This document shows, piece by piece, positions 1 to 7,412 of a stretch of 15,277 bases of DNA. The notes under the pieces are model-generated. The model saw only the letters and a program-made list of their open reading frames with translations, was not told where the DNA came from and did no database searches. The translations under genes and the position numbers were made by a program. This DNA is from Alphaproteobacteria bacterium (GTDB lineage Bacteria; Pseudomonadota; Alphaproteobacteria; SMXP01). The stretch is taken from NCBI GenBank assembly GCA_028280675.1, contig JANQLI010000090.1, forward strand, positions 1 to 15,277, read 5' to 3'. The first letter of the stretch is position 1. Every line of letters starts with the position of its first letter.

Positions 1-444
1 CTGCCTGGCAGCGCATGGCTGTTCCGTACTCTGTCGCGCCGCTTAATTGTGGCGCAGACATTTCTGCACTCTGATCATTGCACCAGCATTCAGCTCAACC
101 TCTCACCACAGAATAATCGTTTATCTGTTGAGCGGCAGGAAAACCCGGACACGGAGCATGTGATAGGGGCTGCTAAACAAAAGCTTGCGCGTTCCTTGCG
201 TCACGCTGGGTTGCATGCTCTCAGCTTTGCGAGCCGGATAAGTGCGCCTGGGGCGAGTTTTCATTCTGGGGGTACATTGCCAATGTCACAAAACCCTGGC
301 TGTTTACAGACCAACTTTGTTGGCCGCTTGCACGGATTAAACCGCGTGCATGTGGTTGATGCATCGGTCTTGCCAACGATCCCTGCGACGACCATCACGC
401 TGACGGTGATGGCAAATGCCCACCGGATCGGCTCCCTCGCTTAA
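1..444 (+). CDS. GMC-family FAD-dependent oxidoreductase, C-terminal part (5' end outside window)
   Basis: The frame is open from base 1 to a TAA at 442-444, giving 147 residues with the start outside the window. The visible part matches the C-terminal substrate-binding/catalytic domain of GMC oxidoreductases. It has a conserved His (residue 88 of the fragment) in GASFHSGGTLPM, then a GR-x-HG-x-x-RVHVVDASVLPTIPA segment and a terminal T-x-MANAHRIG helix that closes over the FAD site. Family members oxidise alcohols or sugars using FAD. The Rossmann FAD-binding N-terminus (GxGxxG) is not in view. The usual Asn-Pro of many GMC enzymes in the last motif reads as IPATTITLT here, a pattern I associate with a GMC subgroup found near polysaccharide genes. 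The neighbouring glycosyltransferases support a role in sugar or polysaccharide modification. The family call is firm; the substrate is unknown. Its stop codon overlaps the stop of the convergent glycosyltransferase. Confidence 0.88.
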   Translation: MPGSAWLFRTLSRRLIVAQTFLHSDHCTSIQLNLSPQNNRLSVERQENPDTEHVIGAAKQKLARSLRHAGLHALSFASRISAPGASFHSGGTLPMSQNPGCLQTNFVGRLHGLNRVHVVDASVLPTIPATTITLTVMANAHRIGSLA

Positions 445-1706
445 GCGCCGTTCTCAAGGGCTCCTGCTTCAAGCGCTTTGGCTAAGTTGACGTCACCGCG
501 GTTATGCGCTGCTTTCGCGAACGCAGCTCCATAGGCTTCAAGCACGCGGTCTTCGCTCCAGTATTTTTCAAAACCCTGGCGGGCGGTTTGGCCATGTTCA
601 GTGCGCCAATTCGGATCGCTTTGAATGTTTGTCATAGCGGCGATGAGTTCCTCTTCGTTTTCGAACAAGGCGCCGCCATTGGCTTTCTCGACAATTTCCG
701 GGAAGGGACCGCGCTTGCGTGCGATGACGGGTGTGCCAAGTCGGAAGCTTTCGATTAAGATAATACCAAATGTTTCATAGCAGATGGAGGGAACGATTAA
801 TCCGAGTGCACCGCGATAATAGGCCGTCAGCTCATCTAGCGATTTACGGCCAAGGAATTTGATATTGCTGTTGTGGGCTGCCAACGCTTTGAGGTCATCT
901 GTGTACTCACCATCGCCCAGAATCAACAGATCCGCATCCGGATATTTATCGAAAGCCGGAAAAACATCTTGTAAGCCTTTGATTTTTTCAAGACGTCCAA
1001 CGAAAAGAAAATAAGGCCGGTCATGATGCGCTGGGGCTGGCTGATCGGTGATGCGCATATCGGGAAGGAAATAAGGCAGCACTGTCATCTCATGGCGCAG
1101 TCCAAATTGCTTGTGCATGTCCCTAGAGAATGCGCTCTTGGCAATAATAAGGTCAATCTGATCAAGCTTTTTATCGATAAGTCCAGTATAGCGCCAAGCT
1201 TGTGGCGGGCGTTTGTATGAGAGGCTGCAACGGAAACATTGTTTGCTATTGCAAAGCTCCTTATTGTGGCGCCACAGGACATGCGTTGGGCAGACCAGCC
1301 AATGTTCGTGCGCTTCATAAATTTTAAGGCCTGTGCCCATATCAAGCAGACTAGGCCCCCCCACAAGAGAGACATTATTGTGCCAGATAATGTCATGGTG
1401 TTCCTCATCAAGAATAGCTTGAATTTGGGCGCTATGGATGATGGGCCGCCCCAATTGTTGAGTTAGCAGATTGGTCAATAGGGGATGGCGGCTCTCAAGG
1501 CCAATTGTGCGCACACCGTCAGCTTCGTTTGTGGAAGATGGCCGCTGGCCACCTCCTGTCAGGAAAGCATCAATGTCATGGACGACCGTCACGTCATGGC
1601 CGCGTCTTGCCAATGCTTGCGCCATCCGCTGTACGCCAACCGCATCGCCGCCAAAGGAATAAGGCGGATAGAAAGTGGTAAACATGATGATACGGAGCGT
1701 TTTCAT
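441..1706 (-). CDS. GT4-family glycosyltransferase (group 1), with four-cysteine insert
   Basis: A 421-residue GT-B fold glycosyltransferase that probably adds a sugar from a nucleotide-sugar donor to a lipid-linked polysaccharide intermediate at the cytoplasmic face. The N-terminal domain opens with a Rossmann strand and a glycine loop (FGGDAVGVQRMAQAL, about residues 18-32). The C-terminal donor domain starts near FLFVGRLEKIKG (233-243). It carries the EX7E signature: E311 in the CYETFG stretch and E319 in LIESFRLGTPVIA. Residues 139-160 contain four cysteines (C139, C152, C157, C160) after a HEHWLVCP stretch, a likely metal or structural site seen in a subset of GT4 enzymes. The ATG at 1706 is preceded by a modest purine stretch (GGAAGAAAG). 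The gene is transcribed toward the GMC oxidoreductase and their stop codons overlap at TTAA. It is divergent from the GT4 gene at 2039. Family call firm; sugar and linkage unknown. Confidence 0.93.
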   Translation of the reverse strand: MKTLRIIMFTTFYPPYSFGGDAVGVQRMAQALARRGHDVTVVHDIDAFLTGGGQRPSSTNEADGVRTIGLESRHPLLTNLLTQQLGRPIIHSAQIQAILDEEHHDIIWHNNVSLVGGPSLLDMGTGLKIYEAHEHWLVCPTHVLWRHNKELCNSKQCFRCSLSYKRPPQAWRYTGLIDKKLDQIDLIIAKSAFSRDMHKQFGLRHEMTVLPYFLPDMRITDQPAPAHHDRPYFLFVGRLEKIKGLQDVFPAFDKYPDADLLILGDGEYTDDLKALAAHNSNIKFLGRKSLDELTAYYRGALGLIVPSICYETFGIILIESFRLGTPVIARKRGPFPEIVEKANGGALFENEEELIAAMTNIQSDPNWRTEHGQTARQGFEKYWSEDRVLEAYGAAFAKAAHNRGDVNLAKALEAGALENGA

Positions 1707-2038
1707 GTTTTAACTTTCTTCCATACGGCTCCAACCGATAGAGCCAGCTCAAAAGTAAATCCCGGCGACCATAGAGAAGGGCGCGCTTTATGATTTCAGG
1801 GAAGGATTTGCAGATAAAGTGTGACAATCCCCCTGCTTGCCAAGAATGTAATATATGCAATACTTTAGCGAGCAAATATCTACAAACAATTTATGTCAAT
1901 ATTCTCAATTTGGGACAATTTACGTTCATAAGCGTGGCCAGATACATGCATGGTACTCTGGATATGAATCGTTCATTCCGGAAGTCCATTGCTAGGGCGT
2001 CATTACAGAGACGGCATAGGTGTGAAGAGGATTAGCGC
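1707..2038. other. Divergent intergenic region between two glycosyltransferase genes, with a possible ORF relic
   Basis: This 332-base gap separates two divergently transcribed GT4 genes and should hold both promoters. The stretch around 1840-1930 is visibly AT-rich. On the minus strand a TTGACA-like hexamer occurs at 1899-1894, but no good -10 lies 16-18 bases from it, so I do not call a promoter. On the minus strand a frame is open from a TTG at 1875 down to 1594, overlapping the start of the glycosyltransferase. Its first 50 or so codons read like protein (VLHILHSWQAGGLSHF, then an Arg-rich stretch) but there is no Shine-Dalgarno sequence. I treat that frame as an unproven relic rather than a gene. 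Near the plus-strand end, GAAGAGG at 2024-2030 is the ribosome binding site of the next gene. Confidence 0.5.
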
Positions 2039-3160
2039 GTGCGCATTTTGCAATTCTGCACAAATTTCTGGCCAGGTGGAGGCATTCAGACCCATGTGAT
2101 GGATTTGACCGCATGGCTACGCGCGCATGGTCATAAGGTTATCCTAGCCGGTGATCCGGAGAGAAGTATTGTCGATCCGAATAGGCATGATTTCATTTCG
2201 CTCGATATGCGCAAGATTTCGCGGCCCGATGGTAATCTTATTTTCCGGACATGGGCATTAATTCAAGCAGTGATGACATTACGGCGCGTTATTTCTCAGC
2301 AACCGGTTGATCTGATTCATGCGCATGAAACGGGTGTAGCTATGGTGGCCCGGCTTGCGACACTTGGGACAAATATTCCTGTGATGATGACATTTCACGG
2401 CTCGGAACCGGAACGCATTCCGCAAGCGGCGCACATCGCGAAATACTGTGCAGACCTGACGGCGTCACCAAGCCGTCTATCTCTGGAAGCGCTGATGAGG
2501 CATGGGGTGAAGGCCAGCAAAGCGCGTGTCCTGGGTTTGGGTATTAAACACCTGCCGGATATTTCAGAAGCCGATGTGCTTGCTCTTCGCAGGTCTTATC
2601 TACCGGAAGACAATGGCGTTATGATTTTCAGTCCATCACGGCTTGCACCTCAAAAGGGCATTGACGTGATGATCGACGTCGCCAAACGCGTCATAGCAAA
2701 GCACCCAAATACTGTGTTTGTTGTCGCAGGCGGCGGTCGATTGACGGGACACGTTGAACATTGGGCTCAGGATGCGGGTGTGGCGCGGAATATGCGCTTT
2801 CTGGGGCCAATTGATACTGTGCCTGCGCATTTAAAGGCGGCTGATATTTTCCTGCTGACGTCGCGATGGGAAGCTTTGCCGATTTCCATTGTTGAGGCTT
2901 TTCGCGCAGGGTTGCCGGTCGTCGCCACGAATTGCGGTGGTGTGTCGGAATTGGTGGACGAGAGCATCGGCATGCTTTGTCCTGTGGAAGATGTGGAGTG
3001 CCTGACACAAGCCGTGCTTGATCTTATTGAGTCTGCGGATCTCCGCAAAATTAAAGGAGCGGCAGGTCTGACGCGCAGCACGGAAGACCGGTTCGACAGC
3101 GAGGCGGTTCATGCGGCATTTGAGGCGACCTATAAGGAGCTTATCGCGGATTATGTGTAA
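2039..3160 (+). CDS. GT4-family glycosyltransferase (group 1)
   Basis: A 373-residue GT-B glycosyltransferase. The N-terminal acceptor domain begins MRILQFCTNFWPGGGIQTHV, with the Gly-rich loop typical of GT4, followed by a DLIHAHETG stretch (91-99) and TFHGSEPER (118-126). The donor domain starts near IFSPSRLAPQKGIDV (196-210). The EX7E motif is present as E278 (SRWEALP) and E286 (IVEAFRAGLPVVAT), and GGVSELV follows. These are the residues that hold the nucleotide sugar. The start is GTG at 2039, chosen because GAAGAGG (2024-2030) lies eight bases upstream. It is followed after 84 bases by the sugar-nucleotide dehydrogenase on the same strand, so the two are probably co-transcribed for polysaccharide assembly. 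No membrane segment is evident, so it probably acts at the cytoplasmic membrane surface. Acceptor and donor cannot be read from sequence. Confidence 0.93.
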   Translation: MRILQFCTNFWPGGGIQTHVMDLTAWLRAHGHKVILAGDPERSIVDPNRHDFISLDMRKISRPDGNLIFRTWALIQAVMTLRRVISQQPVDLIHAHETGVAMVARLATLGTNIPVMMTFHGSEPERIPQAAHIAKYCADLTASPSRLSLEALMRHGVKASKARVLGLGIKHLPDISEADVLALRRSYLPEDNGVMIFSPSRLAPQKGIDVMIDVAKRVIAKHPNTVFVVAGGGRLTGHVEHWAQDAGVARNMRFLGPIDTVPAHLKAADIFLLTSRWEALPISIVEAFRAGLPVVATNCGGVSELVDESIGMLCPVEDVECLTQAVLDLIESADLRKIKGAAGLTRSTEDRFDSEAVHAAFEATYKELIADYV

Positions 3161-3244
3161 GATTGTATCGAAGTGCTTTTGTCGTAAGATAATGGTGTGT
3201 GGCCACGCAAGACGAACACGCAATTTTAGAACGGATTAAGGATT

Positions 3245-4603
3245 ATGACATCATCACACAAGGAAAGCGAATATCCCGTGAAAGGTGTGGCTTTACTGGA
3301 GCGTTTGCGCGCAAAGACAGCAATAGTCGGTGTCATTGGTCTTGGCTACGTGGGGTTGCCGCTCGCGGTCACAGCCGCCACGCGCGGCAATTCCGTCATT
3401 GGATTTGAGGTCGATGAGAAGAAGATCGCAGATCTCACTGCTGGAACCAGCTACATAGCAGCGGTTACCGAGGACGCATTGACCAGCGTGAACGGAACAA
3501 CATTTCGCTATACGTCTGATTTTTCCATACTGAAAGATTGCGATGTGATTGTCATCTGCGTGCCGACGCCGCTTTCATCTCACCGCGAGCCTGATCTCTC
3601 CTATGTGGAGAATACATCGGCTGAGATCGCAAAGCATCTAACAGATGAAACCTTGGTTGTCCTGGAATCGACGACTTATCCCGGCACGGCGGATGATATT
3701 ATGACGCCGATCCTCGAAACGAGTGGATTAAAGGATGGTGTTGATTTCTTCGTGGCCTCGTCGCCTGAGCGTGAAGACCCAGGCAACACCACCTTTAACA
3801 CGGCAACAATACCCAAAATTGTCGGTGGTGATGGCGACATGGCAAGCGCCCTCGCTCAGCAATTTTACAGCGGTGTTGTCGATAAGGTCGTTCCAGTGTC
3901 ATCAACGCGGACGGCAGAAGCAGTGAAAATTACAGAAAATATCTTCCGTTCTGTGAATATCGGTTTGGTGAATGAACTGAAAATCATTTACGATGCCATG
4001 GGGGTTGATATTTGGGAAGTGATTGACGCGGCGGCGACAAAACCCTTTGGTTTTATGCCGTTCTATCCCGGCCCCGGTCTTGGCGGGCACTGTATCCCGA
4101 TCGATCCCTTTTATCTCACATGGAAAGCGCGCGAACATGATTTGGCGACTCGTTTCATCGAATTAGCAGGTGATGTCAATAACATGATGCCGAAATATGT
4201 TATTGGCCGGACACGTGAGATCGTTGACCAAAGCAGTGGGCGTGGTTTGCGCGATGCCAAAATTCTGATTGTCGGCATGGCCTATAAGAAGAATATTAGT
4301 GATGTCCGTGAGAGCCCCTCTCTGAGGATTATGGAGCTGCTTCATGCGCAAAAGACCACGGTGGATTTTTTAGATCCATTGATTCCTGTTTTGCCTGACA
4401 TGCATGACTTTCCACAATTCAGTGGCAAGGCTGCGGTTTCATTAAGTGATATGAAACAGACCAAGTATGACGCAATCATCATCTGTACCGATCATGATGA
4501 CGTGGACTATGCGGCTCTCACAGACTTAGGGGTTTCGGTTATTGACACCCGCAATGCGATTGCACAGCGCGGTTTGCCAATGACAAATGTGACAAAGGCA
4601 TAG
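3245..4603 (+). CDS. wbpA: Nucleotide-sugar 6-dehydrogenase, WbpA-like (UDP-GlcNAc to UDP-GlcNAcA)
   Basis: A 452-residue member of the UDP-glucose/UDP-mannose dehydrogenase family, which oxidises C6 of a UDP-sugar to a carboxylate with two NAD+. The NAD-binding loop GVIGLGYVGLPLA (about 29-41) starts the first Rossmann domain. ESTTYPGT (141-148) and EAVKITENIFRSVNIGLVNE (225-244) form the active-site helix with K228 and N232. The catalytic cysteine C283 sits in PGPGLGGHCIPIDPFYLTWK, the signature I associate with WbpA-type UDP-N-acetylglucosamine dehydrogenases rather than UDP-glucose dehydrogenases. The C-terminal domain follows with GMAYKKNISDVRESPS. The start is ATG at 3245 with AAGGA just upstream at 3238-3242, a short spacing; a GTG at 3278 would also leave the NAD fold intact. 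It follows a GT4 gene on the same strand and is convergent with the glycoside hydrolase. It would provide an acidic aminosugar donor for the local polysaccharide. The family is certain; the N-acetyl substrate is likely. Confidence 0.9.
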   Translation: MTSSHKESEYPVKGVALLERLRAKTAIVGVIGLGYVGLPLAVTAATRGNSVIGFEVDEKKIADLTAGTSYIAAVTEDALTSVNGTTFRYTSDFSILKDCDVIVICVPTPLSSHREPDLSYVENTSAEIAKHLTDETLVVLESTTYPGTADDIMTPILETSGLKDGVDFFVASSPEREDPGNTTFNTATIPKIVGGDGDMASALAQQFYSGVVDKVVPVSSTRTAEAVKITENIFRSVNIGLVNELKIIYDAMGVDIWEVIDAAATKPFGFMPFYPGPGLGGHCIPIDPFYLTWKAREHDLATRFIELAGDVNNMMPKYVIGRTREIVDQSSGRGLRDAKILIVGMAYKKNISDVRESPSLRIMELLHAQKTTVDFLDPLIPVLPDMHDFPQFSGKAAVSLSDMKQTKYDAIIICTDHDDVDYAALTDLGVSVIDTRNAIAQRGLPMTNVTKA

Positions 4604-4616
4604 TGGGGCTCCCGCC

Positions 4617-5999
4617 TTAGCGTGATGTGATGGTGAGCACCCCTTCATCTGGGATATGCGTTTTGAGTTCTTCGCCCTCACGAACACTGATGCGTTCGGG
4701 CCGAATTACAGAACCACTCTCTATTGCATAGGATATTTGATAGGAACCTTCCGGAAGGTTCATCACGGTGATTTCACCCGCATTCTCTGCATTCACGACA
4801 AGTGTTGTTGTTCCATCTGTATTGATGAAAGCGACTGGTGAGAGACGGCTTTCTTCAGACGACCTCGCACCGATGCGCACGGCGCCATATCGAACATCTC
4901 TAAAATACTGGCGATTATAACGCATTTCGGGTTGGGGGTAAATTCTTGTGGGTGTAATATTGTTATACTGAACTTTAAAGAGCCCTCTCACGACGCGGCC
5001 TTGCCATGAGGTGTTATGTCCTACGGTTAAGTCTTCATGCAAGACGTCGTGTGTGCCTCGCCCGAACCACCATTCTAGCATTGACGTTTGTATGCCGTGT
5101 TCCTTAGCAAATTCTGCAATGCGCGCTAATGTCCTGCGGCTTGTGCCTTTATAACGATGATAAGCAAGCTCGACGACATGCTCCATGGCACCCGGAACAT
5201 CCGCAATTTTCTCCATGTAGGGAAGGGTATTACTCATATCTGTCACGGAGGGCACGACAAATGCTGGTGTGAACCCGTGTTCCTTGAGCCGCTTAGATGT
5301 GGCGACAATGGCTTTACCAATCTCTTCACCGCTCCACATATCCCATTCAAGATCCGGTTCGAGAATAACTTCCCAGGTGTCTGGGATGAAGCCGTATTTA
5401 TCGCGCATATGCAGGTAAGTTGCGAGCACGAGTTCGGCATATTCTTCAGGATCTTTATGAGTGTACCAACCGCTGCGAAAGGACACATAGCACAGATTGA
5501 TAAAGAGCCGTTCGCCGCGCGCTTGCAATTTTTCGCGCATTGGGAGGATGGTTTCTTCAATATGCCAATCAAGCTCTGTAAAATTAAAACCGTCCCAATT
5601 AATGACATGTGGATCGTCATTGTCGTTAACCATTTCATAGCGATATTTTGTCCACTCATCATAGTCAAACGCGCCTGACAGATAGCGCTTGACATCATCT
5701 GTGTTGCTCTCAGCGCTGGTGCGAATTTCAAGACGTATGCGGTTGATGCCAAGATCTTTTACCGCTTTCTCCATGAGTGCATCGTAGAAAGGCGACCACT
5801 CGGGATTTGCTGGTTTGTTCGGGAGGCTTGCCGTCGCTTCCCAGCCAGTCATCGTTTGGTAGGTTGTTTTGGGGTCGAGCGTGATAATCGCCTGCGTTGC
5901 CTCGATCCGGGTTGACATTGCTGATACCGTAAGTGCCGGGACTGTAAAGAGTGCGGCTGCTAATATGGCAGGCAAAAAAGTATTAGACGATTCTGGCAT
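4617..5999 (-). CDS. Secreted clan GH-A glycoside hydrolase (GH30/GH39-like)
   Basis: A 460-residue exported protein that probably cleaves a polysaccharide outside the cytoplasm. Residues 1-27 look like a signal peptide (hydrophobic core LPAILAAALFTVPALTV, cleavage after VSA), although its N-region has no positive charge. The TYQTMTGWEATA stretch (46-56) recalls the opening motif of GH30 barrels. The acid/base position is E214 in WEVILEPD, where many clan GH-A enzymes have Asn-Glu-Pro; here the Asn is Leu (L213). The likely nucleophile is E309 in TSMLEWWF. Residues from about 370 to the end form a beta-rich C-terminal domain, as in GH30-type enzymes. The ATG at 5999 is the only plausible start before an upstream in-frame stop. 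It lies 61 bases downstream of the haem membrane protein on the same strand and next to polysaccharide genes, which suggests trimming or release of the exported polymer. The exact GH family is uncertain. Confidence 0.78.
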   Translation of the reverse strand: MPESSNTFLPAILAAALFTVPALTVSAMSTRIEATQAIITLDPKTTYQTMTGWEATASLPNKPANPEWSPFYDALMEKAVKDLGINRIRLEIRTSAESNTDDVKRYLSGAFDYDEWTKYRYEMVNDNDDPHVINWDGFNFTELDWHIEETILPMREKLQARGERLFINLCYVSFRSGWYTHKDPEEYAELVLATYLHMRDKYGFIPDTWEVILEPDLEWDMWSGEEIGKAIVATSKRLKEHGFTPAFVVPSVTDMSNTLPYMEKIADVPGAMEHVVELAYHRYKGTSRRTLARIAEFAKEHGIQTSMLEWWFGRGTHDVLHEDLTVGHNTSWQGRVVRGLFKVQYNNITPTRIYPQPEMRYNRQYFRDVRYGAVRIGARSSEESRLSPVAFINTDGTTTLVVNAENAGEITVMNLPEGSYQISYAIESGSVIRPERISVREGEELKTHIPDEGVLTITSR

Positions 6000-6060
6000 A
6001 TCAAGTTTCCAACATAGAATGTTGTATAGAGACCGTGAACGCTGAGATTATTATATGGAT

Positions 6061-6654
6061 TTATCCATTAGAGCTGCTGCTTCGTTGTGCGGCGAAAACA
6101 CGGAGTAAGATGACAGCGACGCCCATTGATCCATAGATTAAGACGACATCAGTGGCAAAACTAACGGCGGTGAGCCAGTGGAACAGAGCGAGGGGCGCGC
6201 CGATATACACCCATTTTTGCAGTGTCTTCCATTTCTCTCCAAGCTCACGGACGGAATAGTCATTGGATGTCATGGCCATGAATGCGAGGATAGCCCCTGA
6301 AATCCATCCAAGGGTGATAGGGAAATCCACCAGGCTTGTGACGATCCGGTTGATAGTCACCTCTTGCATCCAATAGGCCGTATGGGCGGCCATGTAGACA
6401 AAGGAAGCAACACCTAGGTAACGCCGTTGTTTCATGAGCCAGCGGGCCCATGGGGCATTACCTGAGAGACGCAATAGTGGCGTTGCTGCGAGTGTAACGA
6501 AAATCAGAATCATACTGATCACACCCGTCCAGTAGAAAAATCTGGACCCGGGCGTGCCATTGATAAATTTATCGGCAATCATGAGAACGCAAGGAGCGCT
6601 CAACACGATCCAAAGGATATATTTATTGTTAAGAAGCGAATTAACGACATTCAT
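6061..6654 (-). CDS. Ferric-reductase-like haem membrane protein (MsrQ/YedZ family), one haem ligand missing
   Basis: A 197-residue polytopic membrane protein resembling MsrQ (YedZ), the haem b subunit that passes electrons from the cytoplasm to the periplasmic methionine sulfoxide reductase MsrP. The signature RRYLGVASFVYMAAHTAYW contains H91, and WKTLQKWVYIGAPLALFHW contains H159. In the usual motif (LHRLVYL) the first His of the second segment is a haem ligand; here it is Q146. About six hydrophobic segments are visible. I chose the ATG at 6654 because GAGGTGG lies about eight to nine bases upstream. A GTG at 6666 would add four residues but overlaps that Shine-Dalgarno sequence. No msrP-like gene is adjacent. 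The gene precedes the secreted glycoside hydrolase in the same direction and is probably co-transcribed with it. The electron acceptor is unknown and may not be MsrP. Family call good; function inferred. Confidence 0.8.
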   Translation of the reverse strand: MNVVNSLLNNKYILWIVLSAPCVLMIADKFINGTPGSRFFYWTGVISMILIFVTLAATPLLRLSGNAPWARWLMKQRRYLGVASFVYMAAHTAYWMQEVTINRIVTSLVDFPITLGWISGAILAFMAMTSNDYSVRELGEKWKTLQKWVYIGAPLALFHWLTAVSFATDVVLIYGSMGVAVILLRVFAAQRSSSSNG

Positions 6655-6969
6655 GTATCTGTCCACCTCATTGACTATTTACCATAACGCACGATCCTAA
6701 CGCATGGGGTGCGAAGAGTTTGTTAATATGGCCTTACAATAGTCTTTTTTAGCGTTAACCTCTAGTGTTGAGTGTACGACGAACAACAGTACCTCTAAGG
6801 CTCCTCTTTCACATGCAACTTATTTTTCTTAGCACATAGTTAATCCAAAGGATTCAATTCTATCAATGGTCCAGTTTTTGCTTTATATAAGACGATGATT
6901 GGGAGCCAATTCAATCTCAGCCAACATCACTATTAAGTTACGCAAAAGTTTCACAAAGAGGAATTTCAA
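6655..6969. other. Divergent intergenic region between the haem protein and the SMR-like gene
   Basis: This 315-base gap lies between two divergent genes and must carry promoters for both. It is AT-rich. A 13-base perfect inverted repeat, ATTGG-gag-CCAAT, lies at 6898-6910, about 60 bases upstream of the SMR-like start, and a TTTATATAA stretch precedes it; either could belong to the plus-strand promoter. On the minus strand a TTGATA hexamer followed about 17 bases later by a TTAACT/TAACTA box is a weak promoter candidate. AGAGGA at 6957-6962 is the ribosome binding site of the SMR-like gene. I see no ORF with coding character or RNA gene here. Confidence 0.4.
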
Positions 6970-7332
6970 TTGAACGCGTGGTTCTTCCTTATTCTGGCGG
7001 TTTGCTCAAACGTTGTCTGTAACGTCATGATGAAAAAGGCGATGTCGTCAATAACCGCGAGTGACCCTTTGGGCATGGCTTTACAGGCGCTAACGAATGT
7101 TTGGTTCTGGGGTGGCGGGATTGCAGGAGGTGTTTTACTTCTATCCTTTCTTCTTACGCTTCGCACATTAGATCTCTCTGTTGCTTATCCAATAGTAACC
7201 TCTTGTGCTCTTGTAGGGATCACAATCGCCTCTTTCTTGTTTCTCGGGGAGCAGGCCAGCTTGTCGAGGGTAGGCGGAGTCTTAGCTATTTTTTCCGGTG
7301 TGCTCCTTCTGGCGTATAGTCAGGGCAACTGA
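6970..7332 (+). CDS. Four-helix SMR/DMT small membrane transporter, ArnE-like (probable lipid-linked sugar flippase subunit)
   Basis: A 120-residue protein with four hydrophobic helices (about 3-20, 44-64, 72-93, 99-116), the size and layout of the small multidrug resistance fold. VMMKKA ends helix 1 and SVAYPIVTSCALVGITIASFLFLGE marks helix 3, both typical of SMR/ArnE proteins. The glutamate that drives drug/proton exchange in EmrE (E14) is N14 here, which argues against a classical multidrug exporter. It fits better the ArnE-like branch that moves undecaprenyl-phosphate sugars across the inner membrane. The start is TTG at 6970, supported by AGAGGA at 6957-6962 seven bases upstream. It is convergent with a large GT-C glycosyltransferase that would use such a flipped donor. 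Only one subunit is seen; ArnE works with ArnF, so this one may form a homodimer or have a partner elsewhere. Confidence 0.75.
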   Translation: MNAWFFLILAVCSNVVCNVMMKKAMSSITASDPLGMALQALTNVWFWGGGIAGGVLLLSFLLTLRTLDLSVAYPIVTSCALVGITIASFLFLGEQASLSRVGGVLAIFSGVLLLAYSQGN

Positions 7333-7412
7333 CAATCGAAGCTACGACTAAACCTTATATAACGGAAATATTGGCTCTTGCTATGTGTGTGAGGACCTTT
7401 CAGCTCAATCCA

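Noticed and set aside
1790..2035. Plus-strand ORF of 81 codons just before the GT4 gene
   Set aside because: No ribosome binding site at its ATG, no recognisable family, and a composition that does not look like coding sequence.
3199..3408. Plus-strand ORF from GTG 3199 with a protein-like first 20 residues
   Set aside because: It overlaps the well-supported dehydrogenase in another frame and loses protein character once inside it. The dehydrogenase N-terminus is complete, so no frameshift is needed.
5157..5678. 173-codon ORF antisense to the glycoside hydrolase
   Set aside because: Shadow of the real gene on the other strand, which has a signal peptide and catalytic motifs.
6898..6910. ATTGG-gag-CCAAT palindrome as a specific operator
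   Set aside because: It is only five bases per arm, and no regulator gene is adjacent. It is noted in the intergenic entry but is too weak to call.
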